This document shows positions 5,964-12,711 of a stretch of DNA of 14,370 bases, piece by piece. This stretch comes from Pseudomonadota bacterium (lineage in GTDB: Bacteria; Desulfobacterota; Desulfobaccia; Desulfobaccales; 0-14-0-80-60-11). A program made the translations under genes and the position numbers. The notes below the pieces were generated by a model, which saw only the letters and a program-made list of their open reading frames with translations, did no database searches and had not been told where the DNA came from. How positions within the stretch are numbered: the stretch's first letter is position 1; every line of letters starts with the position of its first letter. The stretch is taken from positions 1 to 14,370 of the forward strand of contig JAHIKF010000354.1 of NCBI GenBank assembly GCA_018897875.1, read 5' to 3'.

Positions 5964-6593
5964 TGGCAGGGCGGCGGTCGGCGGCAGATATCCCTGTCCA
6001 CTTGGAGCAACCGGTCCCGCGTACCTCCCTCTGCGACTAACTTAGTTCTTCTGCTCATACCCTCATGCCGCCGATTTAACCCACATACCGACAACTTGCA
6101 GTGCCTGTTCATAGCCTGGGACGACTGTTGCGAAAATTTCAGTTTTCTCAGGCTGCCGGATACACCATTGGGCAACTAGGCTACGAACTTGACTCTTAAT
6201 CAAAACCGGAGAAAAAAAGTGAAGGCTGACATGATTCTTCCTTAAAGTTATTTATCGCTTCTGCCGAATATGTTTGCAAGTGAAGATAAGGGCCAACCGA
6301 GGTGAGGGGAAGGATCTGATAACAATGACTTTAAGGGACCTCCCAAGGAAAGTTTTGACAACGCAAAAATGACCCCCTCATATCGACTTCTGATCCTCCA
6401 GGGATTAGCGCTCAGGTGGAATCAGAGGTAGCAGGGATGATCAGATGGATCACTATATATCCGCACGGCGCACCGGGTTGATAAGAAGAACATTGCTCAA
6501 ACCTTGCCCAAGATGATCCGGGATTCTATGGCCCTTATGAGGGGGCGCCGGGAGCTTTTCCAGTATTAACCCTGTTTTTTTCAGTTGCTGCTG

Positions 6594-6605
6594 GCTGGCG
6601 CCAGC
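6594..6605. promoter_or_regulatory. Perfect 12-bp palindrome GCTGGCGCCAGC, possible operator
   Basis: The palindrome is 75 bases upstream of the preferred ATPase start. Outer bases TTGCTG (6585-6590) and CAGCAA (6602-6607) also offer an overlapping pairing. It could be a repressor site or a hairpin in the leader. No flanking promoter is clear enough to decide. Confidence 0.35.
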
Positions 6606-6679
6606 AAAGGAAGTCCATCAGGTACCCTTTCCAGAAATAAAGCCGCTTCCTCACGGCTGAGATGCAGAGATGGATAAAT

Positions 6680-8455
6680 ATGTATAATTCTTTTTTTGGC
6701 TTCATTACGCCTCCCTTTGAAAACAAATTAGACCAGCGCTTCCTATTTCTCGGCCGGGACCACGAGGAGGTCCTGGCCGCGCTCCATTATTTTACCCGGG
6801 AAAAGAAAGGGCTGGCCATGGTTTGCGGTGACGTGGGCACCGGCAAGACTATGCTCCTCCAGGGATTCCTCGAAAAATTGCCAGCCTCGGTCCACCCCAT
6901 CGTCATCTCCAACCCCCTGGTGAGTCATCGAGAGCTTCTGGACTACATTGCCACCACCCTGGAGATCCCCCAGGGGGAAGAAACCTTGTTGGGGCGGCTG
7001 GATCGGATCAAGGAGACCTTAATTGCGGCCAACGACCAGGGGGAAACCATTCTCCTCATCATAGATGAAGCCCACCTGCTCCCCGACGCCAGCCTGGAAC
7101 ATATCCGCCTCCTCTTCAATATTGAAACGCCGGAATGCAAGCTTTTGCAGATTCTCCTGGTGGGGCAATACGAACTGAGCCACCGCCTCAACCTGCCGCA
7201 ATTCCGGGCACTGCGCCAGCGCATCAATGTCAACCGGTTTCTCTCGCCCCTTTCCGCCCTTGAGACTGTGCAATATGTGGAACACCGGCTGGAAAGAGCC
7301 GGTTCGCGGTTTGACCGCTGTTTTGCTCCCGGATGCAAGAAATTGATCTGGAAGCTCACGGCAGGGGTGCCCCGCCGCATCAACCACTTGTGCGATACGG
7401 CCCTGTTGATCTGCCTGAGTAAGGGGCTCACGCGGGTCAACCCCGTGACTTTGAAAGAAGCTCAGGACGCCTTGAAGACGGACCAGATATTCAGCGCCCG
7501 GTACTCTTTCCTCCCAAGAACCTTGAGTTTCGGTAAGCTGGGGAAATTCAAGATTCCCGCCATGGCCTGCTTGTTGCTCCTGGCCCTGTGGGGGATGCTG
7601 GGATCCTCCGGTTTCCAGGGTGGAATTGGCCAGATCTTTCAGAAGTTTTGGTCTGGGGCGGCGGGATCTGTCCAGGCGCGGGTGTCGCCCACCGGGGCAA
7701 GTCGGGAGGGTTCCCCTGCGGCGGCGGCCACTAAGGCCCCCGACCAGACTCCCTCCCTGGCCATTGCGCCGTCGCCGTCGCCTTCCGGCCCTGCGGTCAG
7801 CCCCGCTGCTCTGGCCCAGGCAGCACCGGCTCAATTGTCTCCGCCCAAGCCGGAAGAAATCCCCACACCCCCAACTTCGACGAGATCACCGTTGGAGGCC
7901 GAAAAAAAGGCCCCGGCCCTTGTAGCTGACGAGGCTCCTGGAGTCAAAATCATTGGGCCGGCGTCGGAAGGCCAGGGCGCGCCAGCTCCACTAAAATCAC
8001 CCCAGGAGCCGCTTGATAAAGCCTCTTTCCCGGTCCAGGCCTCCCGGCCCAGCCAAGTGGAAGTGAAAGATAATGATAATCTGACCCTGATAGCCAAGCG
8101 CTGGTTTCCCCAACAGATGAAACTGGGCGTGGTGGCCCTGCTATTGGCCAACCCCCAAAATCTTAACGCAAATCTGATCTTCCCCGGCCAGAAACTGAAC
8201 CTTCCCCAAATCGACCCGGTCAACCAGACTATTCAAATGAAAGAAGGGATCTTTTATGCACTCTGGGGTACTTATCCTTCCATCCCTTCCTTGCAACAGA
8301 CTATTTCCAGACTGAGTCAGCAAAATGTCCGGTATACGGTCATGAATAACGATACCACCAAAGGGGCCATCTCTTACCAGGTGTTGATCGGGGCCTATGC
8401 GAGTCGGGAAGACCTGGAGCAGGCCCTTTCCCGGGTAAACAAACAATCTGGATAA
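6680..8455 (+). CDS. ExeA/GspA-type AAA ATPase fused to LysM and SPOR-like domains
   Basis: A 591-residue protein, first in the plus-strand polysaccharide locus. The cytosolic N-terminal part (1-275) is an ExeA/GspA-like AAA ATPase: family start F-F-G-F ... P-P-F, Walker A G-D-V-G-T-G-K-T at 50-57, Walker B I-L-L-I-I-D-E-A-H at 124-132, and R-A-L-R-Q-R-I at about 177-183. One membrane helix (about 292-311) follows, then a 140-residue Pro/Ala/Ser-rich linker, a LysM domain (460-510: D-N-D-N-L-T-L-I-A-K-R ... I-F-P-G-Q-K-L-N-L-P) and a C-terminal SPOR-like segment (about 525-590). The last parts should reach periplasmic peptidoglycan. ATPases of this family accompany secretin assembly and exosortase/polysaccharide loci. 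The ATG at 6680 (MYNSFF) matches family starts better than the one at 6662; neither has a strong ribosome site. A TniB-type transposition ATPase is unlikely given the membrane and cell-wall domains. Confidence 0.85.
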   Translation: MYNSFFGFITPPFENKLDQRFLFLGRDHEEVLAALHYFTREKKGLAMVCGDVGTGKTMLLQGFLEKLPASVHPIVISNPLVSHRELLDYIATTLEIPQGEETLLGRLDRIKETLIAANDQGETILLIIDEAHLLPDASLEHIRLLFNIETPECKLLQILLVGQYELSHRLNLPQFRALRQRINVNRFLSPLSALETVQYVEHRLERAGSRFDRCFAPGCKKLIWKLTAGVPRRINHLCDTALLICLSKGLTRVNPVTLKEAQDALKTDQIFSARYSFLPRTLSFGKLGKFKIPAMACLLLLALWGMLGSSGFQGGIGQIFQKFWSGAAGSVQARVSPTGASREGSPAAAATKAPDQTPSLAIAPSPSPSGPAVSPAALAQAAPAQLSPPKPEEIPTPPTSTRSPLEAEKKAPALVADEAPGVKIIGPASEGQGAPAPLKSPQEPLDKASFPVQASRPSQVEVKDNDNLTLIAKRWFPQQMKLGVVALLLANPQNLNANLIFPGQKLNLPQIDPVNQTIQMKEGIFYALWGTYPSIPSLQQTISRLSQQNVRYTVMNNDTTKGAISYQVLIGAYASREDLEQALSRVNKQSG

Positions 8456-8461
8456 AAACCG

Positions 8462-9253
8462 ATGAACCGTTCTATTGCGATGGCAGGACTGCTCTTCATG
8501 CTGCTCTTAGGCCCCTGGGTATCCCCCGGGTGGACGCAGCCGGACCTGCGGTTCGAGCAGCATTCCCCCGAGGTGGAGAAGTACTGGAAGAAAAAGATCC
8601 TGCGCAACCCCCGGGATAGCCGGGCTTATTACCATCTGGGGCGGCATTATGAGTTTACCCGGCGGATCCAGCTTGCCGCCGAGGCCTACCGCCAGGCCAC
8701 GCTGCTGGACCAAGGCTGGCCCCAAGCCTTTTTTTACCTGGGCAAGGCCTATCGGGAACTGAGCCGCTACCGGGAAGCGGCTACAGCCCTGAAGCGGGCC
8801 GTGATCCTCAAATCGGATTATGCCCGCGCCTATCATTTCCTGGGACTAGTAATGATCGATCTGGGGAGATATGAAGAAGCCGCCGATGCCCTGGTCAAAG
8901 CCTATACCTTTAATCCCGGCTGGGCGGAAACCTATTACGACAACACCACTTTTGGGATCCAGCACGAGTTGGGTACGGATAAGGAGGTTAATCTGCGCCT
9001 TATCAAGTACATCTACCCGGTAAATCAACATCTGGCCAGGATCCTTTATAACAACTGGTCTCGGGGCAACGCCGCCATGAAGGAATACTGGGAAACGGTT
9101 TCCGGTTCCGAACTGCCGCCCGACAAGGGTTATCAGCAAGGGCCCATCCCGGGGTATCGTGAACCCCAGGAGTATGGTTTTCAGAAAGCTCCAGATGTGG
9201 GGTTCCGGCGCCGGGCCAATCAGCCCAGTGCCCCCGAGGAACTGGCGGATTAA
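8462..9253 (+). CDS. Exported TPR protein with C-terminal octapeptide repeats
   Basis: A 263-residue protein with a signal sequence (about 1-25, hydrophobic core ending near G-W-T-Q) and no lipobox, so probably periplasmic. Three consecutive 34-residue tetratricopeptide repeats span about 52-153, each with the A-Y-x-x-L-G / E-A-x-x-A pattern, forming a helical scaffold for protein contacts. A less regular region follows, and residues 223-254 contain four eight-residue units each starting with glycine and an aromatic residue. It begins six bases after the ATPase stop without an evident ribosome site, which suggests translational coupling. TPR proteins in polysaccharide loci often act as assembly factors for export machinery; that role here is inferred from position only. 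Confidence 0.82.
   Translation: MNRSIAMAGLLFMLLLGPWVSPGWTQPDLRFEQHSPEVEKYWKKKILRNPRDSRAYYHLGRHYEFTRRIQLAAEAYRQATLLDQGWPQAFFYLGKAYRELSRYREAATALKRAVILKSDYARAYHFLGLVMIDLGRYEEAADALVKAYTFNPGWAETYYDNTTFGIQHELGTDKEVNLRLIKYIYPVNQHLARILYNNWSRGNAAMKEYWETVSGSELPPDKGYQQGPIPGYREPQEYGFQKAPDVGFRRRANQPSAPEELAD
9128..9223 (+). repeat. Four degenerate octapeptide units G-(Y/F)-x6
   Basis: Within the TPR protein, residues 223-254 divide exactly into four eight-residue units: GYQQGPIP, GYREPQEY, GFQKAPDV and GFRRRANQ. Glycine followed by an aromatic residue opens every unit. The rest is polar with proline and basic residues and is diverged, so the repeat is clear at protein level but not as DNA identity. Confidence 0.65.
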
Positions 9254-9319
9254 ACTACCTGTGATGACCGATGGACTTCATGGGGTAAGATTGTCTGTTT
9301 TTAGAAAGGTGGGCGAGAA

Positions 9320-11554
9320 ATGAACGAATCGCAGGAGCGGGTCAGGAGAATATCCTTTAGAGACCTCCTTAGCATTTTTTTCTCCAAATTACACGTGTTT
9401 CTGGGCATCCTGGTCACCATTATTGTGATAACCCTGGCGGTGGCGTTTTTTACCGATCCGATTTATAAGGTCACCGGCAATATCCTGGTGAAGCCCATGC
9501 TGGAGCAAGGCGTCAAGCTCATGGCTCCGGTGGCCACGCAAATGAGCACCCAGCCGGTGAGGGTGCAGGATATTACCTCGGAAGTCAGTATCCTGCAATC
9601 CCCCCAGTTGCTGAGCATGGTGGTCAAGAAACTTGATCTGGCCAAAGAGGAAAAGCCGAAAAGCCTCCTCTCCCGAGCGGCACTTTATGTATTGGACCAG
9701 GGCAACAAGCTGATGGTGGCCTTGGGATTATCAGTGCAGCCCTCCCCCGAAGACCAGGCGGTGTTGGCCCTGAAAAAGAAATTGGATATCTTGCCCGTCG
9801 CCCTGTCCAACGTCATTGAGATCTCCCTGACCGGCAAATCACCGGAGCGGATTACCAAGATCGTCAATACCCTGATGCATGATTACGTCGAATACCATGT
9901 GTCCTTGTATCGGGCCAAGGGAGCCCGGAATTTCTATGCCGCCCAGGCCCAACTCTTTGCCCAAAGCCTGAAGCAGGCGGAGAACGACCTGGAAAACTTC
10001 AAGAAAGAGTGGGCCATTATTGAAATCTCGACGCAGAATGACGCCAATATTGAACTGCTGCGGATGCTGCGGGAGAACCTGGCCTTGGTGCAGGCCAATA
10101 TCAGCGACCGCCAGACCAAGATCAGGGTTCAACAACGTAATCTGGCGAAAACCGGCGAGGTAGGGGCCATTACTAAAGACATGCAAAGCGGCATCCTGGA
10201 AGAACTTGTCCGGGAAATGGGTCCCTTGCTCGTCGACCGGGAACGCATCGCGGCTCTTTACCAGAAATCCAGCCTCAAATACCAGGCCTTGAACCGCCAG
10301 GTGGAAGAGCTCCAGAAGGGTTATAACAAGCAAACTAAGGAACTCCTCCAGGGCAGCGCCCTGGATTTGAATGGTTTAAACTCCTATGCCGCGGTATTGG
10401 GGAAACATATCAGCGAAATCGAAAAGAAATCGCTGCTGCTCTCGGAAAAGCAGGTGGAATATGAACGTCTGTTGCGGGAATTGAAGCAGCAGGAAAAAAA
10501 TTATCTTCTTTACTTGAATAAGACGGAAGAGGCCCGCATCGAAGAACAACAGGATTCTTCCCGGGCTTCCAATGTGATTGTGTCCAGTTGGGGCAAGGTG
10601 CCTTCGGTGCCGGTATTTCCGAAAAAGCTCCTGATGAGCTTCCTGTCCCTGGTTATCGGCTCCCTAGTGGGTATCGCCGGAGCCTTCACCGCTTATTACA
10701 TGGATCATACCGTGAAGACCCCGGAAGACATCAGCCGGACTTGCCGGTCCCAGGTCCTAACCTTCATTGCGGACCAAACCCAGGTCATGGCCGGCGGCGG
10801 TTCGATTCCAACTCCTGGGGGCAAATCTCAGACCAGGATCTTTGCCCAATTGCCCTTGAAGTCGGGCCATACTTCCCGGCCAGGTGGGGGGGGGGTGCCC
10901 CTCTGGATGGCGGAACCGCAGCGTTATCCGGGAATATTGGAGAGCTTCCGCCCCCTGAAAGCTCATTTGCAATTCCTGGCAAAATCTCACCCACCCATGG
11001 TTATCCAACTCACCGGGGCCAATCAGCATAACGGCGCCAGCACTACGGCCAGCAATCTGGCCCTGGTGCTGGCCTGGGACCTGGTCGACCACCGCATCCT
11101 GCTGGTGGACGGCAACCTGGCCGACCCATCGGCTCAACAGACCTTTGGCCTGTTGCGGGAACCGGGCTTGCTCAATTACTTGACCGAGGAGATGGACCTA
11201 CAGCAGGTGGTGCAACCGACTATGCGCCCCAACCTGGAGGTGATTACCATAGGCAAGCCCGCCACCCAGGTTTTATCGCCCTTTGATCTTCTCAAATTTT
11301 CCACCTTCTTGGAAGATGTGCGAACCAGTTACGACTTCGTGTTGTTTGATTCAGCCCCCATTCTTGGTTCCAGTGACAGCCTCACTATCTCCACCAAGGT
11401 TGACGGGGTCATTCTCGTGGCCGAAGCCAATCATACTCGATACGAGACAATCATCAGTATTGAGAACCACTTGCAAGGCAGCGCCAAAGTTTTTGGCATT
11501 GTTCTGAATAAGCGACGTTTTGTTATTCCCAAGGTGTTGTACAACATCATCTGA
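9320..11554 (+). CDS. Wzc-like polysaccharide co-polymerase fused to a degenerate tyrosine-kinase-like P-loop domain
   Basis: A 744-residue inner-membrane protein controlling polysaccharide chain length and export. A Wzz-type N-terminal part has a membrane helix at about 24-45, a long periplasmic region with coiled coil (about 200-420) and a second helix (436-460) preceded by P-S-V-P-V-F-P-K-K. The cytosolic part (about 540-744) is the BY-kinase P-loop fold. The expected Walker A lysine is missing: G566-A-N-Q-H-N-G572-A573-S574-T575 has alanine where GK(S/T) is normal. Walker A' reads L-L-V-D597-G-N599, with asparagine for the second aspartate, and Walker B is V-L-F-D677-S-A-P. The C-terminal tyrosine cluster is absent; only Y741 remains near the end. 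The domain therefore looks catalytically dead. GGTGG lies seven bases before the ATG. A G10 tract encodes a glycine-rich hinge at 522-525. It sits between the TPR gene and the Wza-type gene, as expected for its role. Confidence 0.88.
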   Translation: MNESQERVRRISFRDLLSIFFSKLHVFLGILVTIIVITLAVAFFTDPIYKVTGNILVKPMLEQGVKLMAPVATQMSTQPVRVQDITSEVSILQSPQLLSMVVKKLDLAKEEKPKSLLSRAALYVLDQGNKLMVALGLSVQPSPEDQAVLALKKKLDILPVALSNVIEISLTGKSPERITKIVNTLMHDYVEYHVSLYRAKGARNFYAAQAQLFAQSLKQAENDLENFKKEWAIIEISTQNDANIELLRMLRENLALVQANISDRQTKIRVQQRNLAKTGEVGAITKDMQSGILEELVREMGPLLVDRERIAALYQKSSLKYQALNRQVEELQKGYNKQTKELLQGSALDLNGLNSYAAVLGKHISEIEKKSLLLSEKQVEYERLLRELKQQEKNYLLYLNKTEEARIEEQQDSSRASNVIVSSWGKVPSVPVFPKKLLMSFLSLVIGSLVGIAGAFTAYYMDHTVKTPEDISRTCRSQVLTFIADQTQVMAGGGSIPTPGGKSQTRIFAQLPLKSGHTSRPGGGGVPLWMAEPQRYPGILESFRPLKAHLQFLAKSHPPMVIQLTGANQHNGASTTASNLALVLAWDLVDHRILLVDGNLADPSAQQTFGLLREPGLLNYLTEEMDLQQVVQPTMRPNLEVITIGKPATQVLSPFDLLKFSTFLEDVRTSYDFVLFDSAPILGSSDSLTISTKVDGVILVAEANHTRYETIISIENHLQGSAKVFGIVLNKRRFVIPKVLYNII
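10886..10895 (+). repeat. G10 homopolymer tract inside the Wzc-like gene
   Basis: Ten consecutive G encode part of the P-G-G-G-G-V-P hinge between the membrane part and the P-loop domain. One base fewer leads to TGA at 10956-10958; one base more leads to TAA at 11029-11031. Either change removes the P-loop domain. Confidence 0.85.
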
Positions 11555-11644
11555 GGCATTTGGGTTGATATTTACTTGAGATCATGGAAAAATCCATTAC
11601 GCCATTGCCACTTGCCGCATGGTTGCCTAAACGAGGAAATACCG

Positions 11645-12394
11645 ATGCTGTCAGATAAATGTGACCGGAAAGCCGTCCTGTTTCTCTTTTTCCTCCTGTT
11701 CTTGGGAAGTTGTTTGGCGGGCTGCAGTTTCATGGAGCCGGCCCGGGACACGGCCGCGATGGCTGCCCAGCCCGTTCCCGCCCTGACCCTGTCCGCGGGG
11801 GACGTCCTTGATGTCAAATTCTTTTATTTGCCCGAACTGGATGAGAGCCAGATTGTCCGCCCCGACGGATTTATGACCTTGCAACTCATCGGGGATATAT
11901 CGGTCCAGGGTAAAACGCCCGCAGAACTGCACCGGGAATTACTCAAACGGTACGCGACCCACTTGAAAAACCCCAACCTGACGATCATGGTCCGTCGGAT
12001 GAATGACAGCCGGGTTTGGGTGGCCGGTGAGGTGAAACGGCCCGGCCCGGTGCAGATGCCCGGACGGTTGACGGTGCTGGAAGCGGTCATGGATGTGGGC
12101 GGCGGCACCCGGCCCACGGCGGATCTGAAGAACGTTCTGGTGGTGCGCCAGCGGGAGGGGCGCAACTACGGTTGCCTGGTGAACCTCCGCGACGTCTTGA
12201 AAGGCAAAGAGGGGCACTCTTTCCTCCTCCAGCCCCGGGACGTGGTGTACGTGCCGCCCACGTTCATCACCAAGGCGGATGACTGGGTTGACCAGTATCT
12301 CAACAAGTTGGTACCCCAAAGTCGGAGCGTGTTTCTCTATCCGATAGGGCCCGGTGGCGCCGGTCAGGTGGGTATTGACACCACCAACCGCTAA
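11645..12394 (+). CDS. Polysaccharide export lipoprotein, Wza/GumB type (short form)
   Basis: A 249-residue outer-membrane lipoprotein of the polysaccharide export family. The signal sequence ends in the lipobox L-A-G-C with the modified cysteine at C27. A Poly_export domain covers about 46-118 (L-S-A-G-D-V-L-D-V, V-R-P-D-G, L-I-G-D-I-x-V, N-P-N-L-T-I), and one SLBB-type domain covers about 122-175 (V-W-V-A-G-E-V-K-R-P-G, G-G-G-T-R-P). A likely amphipathic helix near 208-228 could take the place of the Wza C-terminal membrane barrel. E. coli Wza is about 379 residues, so this protein lacks the second SLBB repeat. The ATG at 11645 is chosen over an in-frame ATG at 11576, because GAGGA stands seven bases before it and a proper signal sequence begins there. 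It follows the Wzc-like gene by 90 bases. Confidence 0.9.
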   Translation: MLSDKCDRKAVLFLFFLLFLGSCLAGCSFMEPARDTAAMAAQPVPALTLSAGDVLDVKFFYLPELDESQIVRPDGFMTLQLIGDISVQGKTPAELHRELLKRYATHLKNPNLTIMVRRMNDSRVWVAGEVKRPGPVQMPGRLTVLEAVMDVGGGTRPTADLKNVLVVRQREGRNYGCLVNLRDVLKGKEGHSFLLQPRDVVYVPPTFITKADDWVDQYLNKLVPQSRSVFLYPIGPGGAGQVGIDTTNR

Positions 12395-12464
12395 GTTGCC
12401 GCGTTGAAAATGATCGAGGCTGAGGATCAGTCGGGAGATTCAGGTTATCCTGGAGCCCGGTTGT

Positions 12465-12665
12465 ATGCCCTTGGCGTGTAAAGGTAATCCACCCAGAATG
12501 GTCGCAGACGCAGAAAATAGCTCAACTAAGAAATTATTCAGGTTTTCCGACCTTGCCTTGACCTGCTGTTTCGTCTTGCTGGGTATCTTTCTTATTTATG
12601 TAGTCATATTATTGCTGGGGATTGGGGAAGTTCCCACTTTGCCCAGGCGATTCTTGGGACCCTAA
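12465..12665 (+). CDS. Small single-helix membrane protein, unknown function
   Basis: A 66-residue frame between the export lipoprotein and the Wzy-type gene. A polar N-terminus (1-28) precedes one strongly hydrophobic helix (about 29-53, rich in L, I, V and C), and the protein ends in P-T-L-P-R-R-F-L-G-P. GGAG lies nine bases before the ATG at 12465; an ATG at 12498 is a second possibility. I do not recognise it. The gap it fills (12395-12711) holds nothing else, and its orientation and spacing fit an operon member. It may be a small accessory subunit of the membrane polymerase or export complex, or a chance frame. Confidence 0.5.
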   Translation: MPLACKGNPPRMVADAENSSTKKLFRFSDLALTCCFVLLGIFLIYVVILLLGIGEVPTLPRRFLGP

Positions 12666-12711
12666 TGAAAAGTACCGGACACCATAAGTTAACCAAATGT
12701 GATAAACGGCC

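Larger units (their letters stand above)
5868..6679. other. Long divergent intergenic region before the polysaccharide locus
   Basis: About 800 bp lie between the minus-strand stress gene and the plus-strand ATPase gene. I recognise no gene, RNA or mobile element here. Notable items are the possible promoter at 5937-5963, an isolated TTGACA at 6355-6360 whose 17-base partner TCATAT is poor, and a 12-bp perfect palindrome at 6594-6605. A 42-codon plus-strand open stretch at 6441-6569 reads like protein (rich in R, K, L and M) but has no convincing start and no known match. Such a leader could hold regulatory sites for the whole locus. Confidence 0.6.

Noticed and set aside
5960..6175. Minus-strand 71-codon frame in the long intergenic region
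   Set aside because: No ribosome site, unusual composition and no recognisable motif; it probably occurs by chance.
5298..6179. Long plus-strand open frame opposite and beyond the tandem universal stress gene
   Set aside because: Most of it is antisense to the stress gene; the remainder shows no domain, and there is no ribosome site or signal of coding.
6441..6569. Forty-two-codon plus-strand open stretch ending in a TAA
   Set aside because: It reads somewhat like protein but has no usable start with a ribosome site and no family I can name. Kept only as a possible gene remnant.
6680..7500. Reading the ATPase as a TniB-type transposition protein
   Set aside because: ExeA and TniB are related ATPases, but this one continues into a membrane helix and cell-wall domains, and no transposase, terminal repeat or integration gene is nearby.
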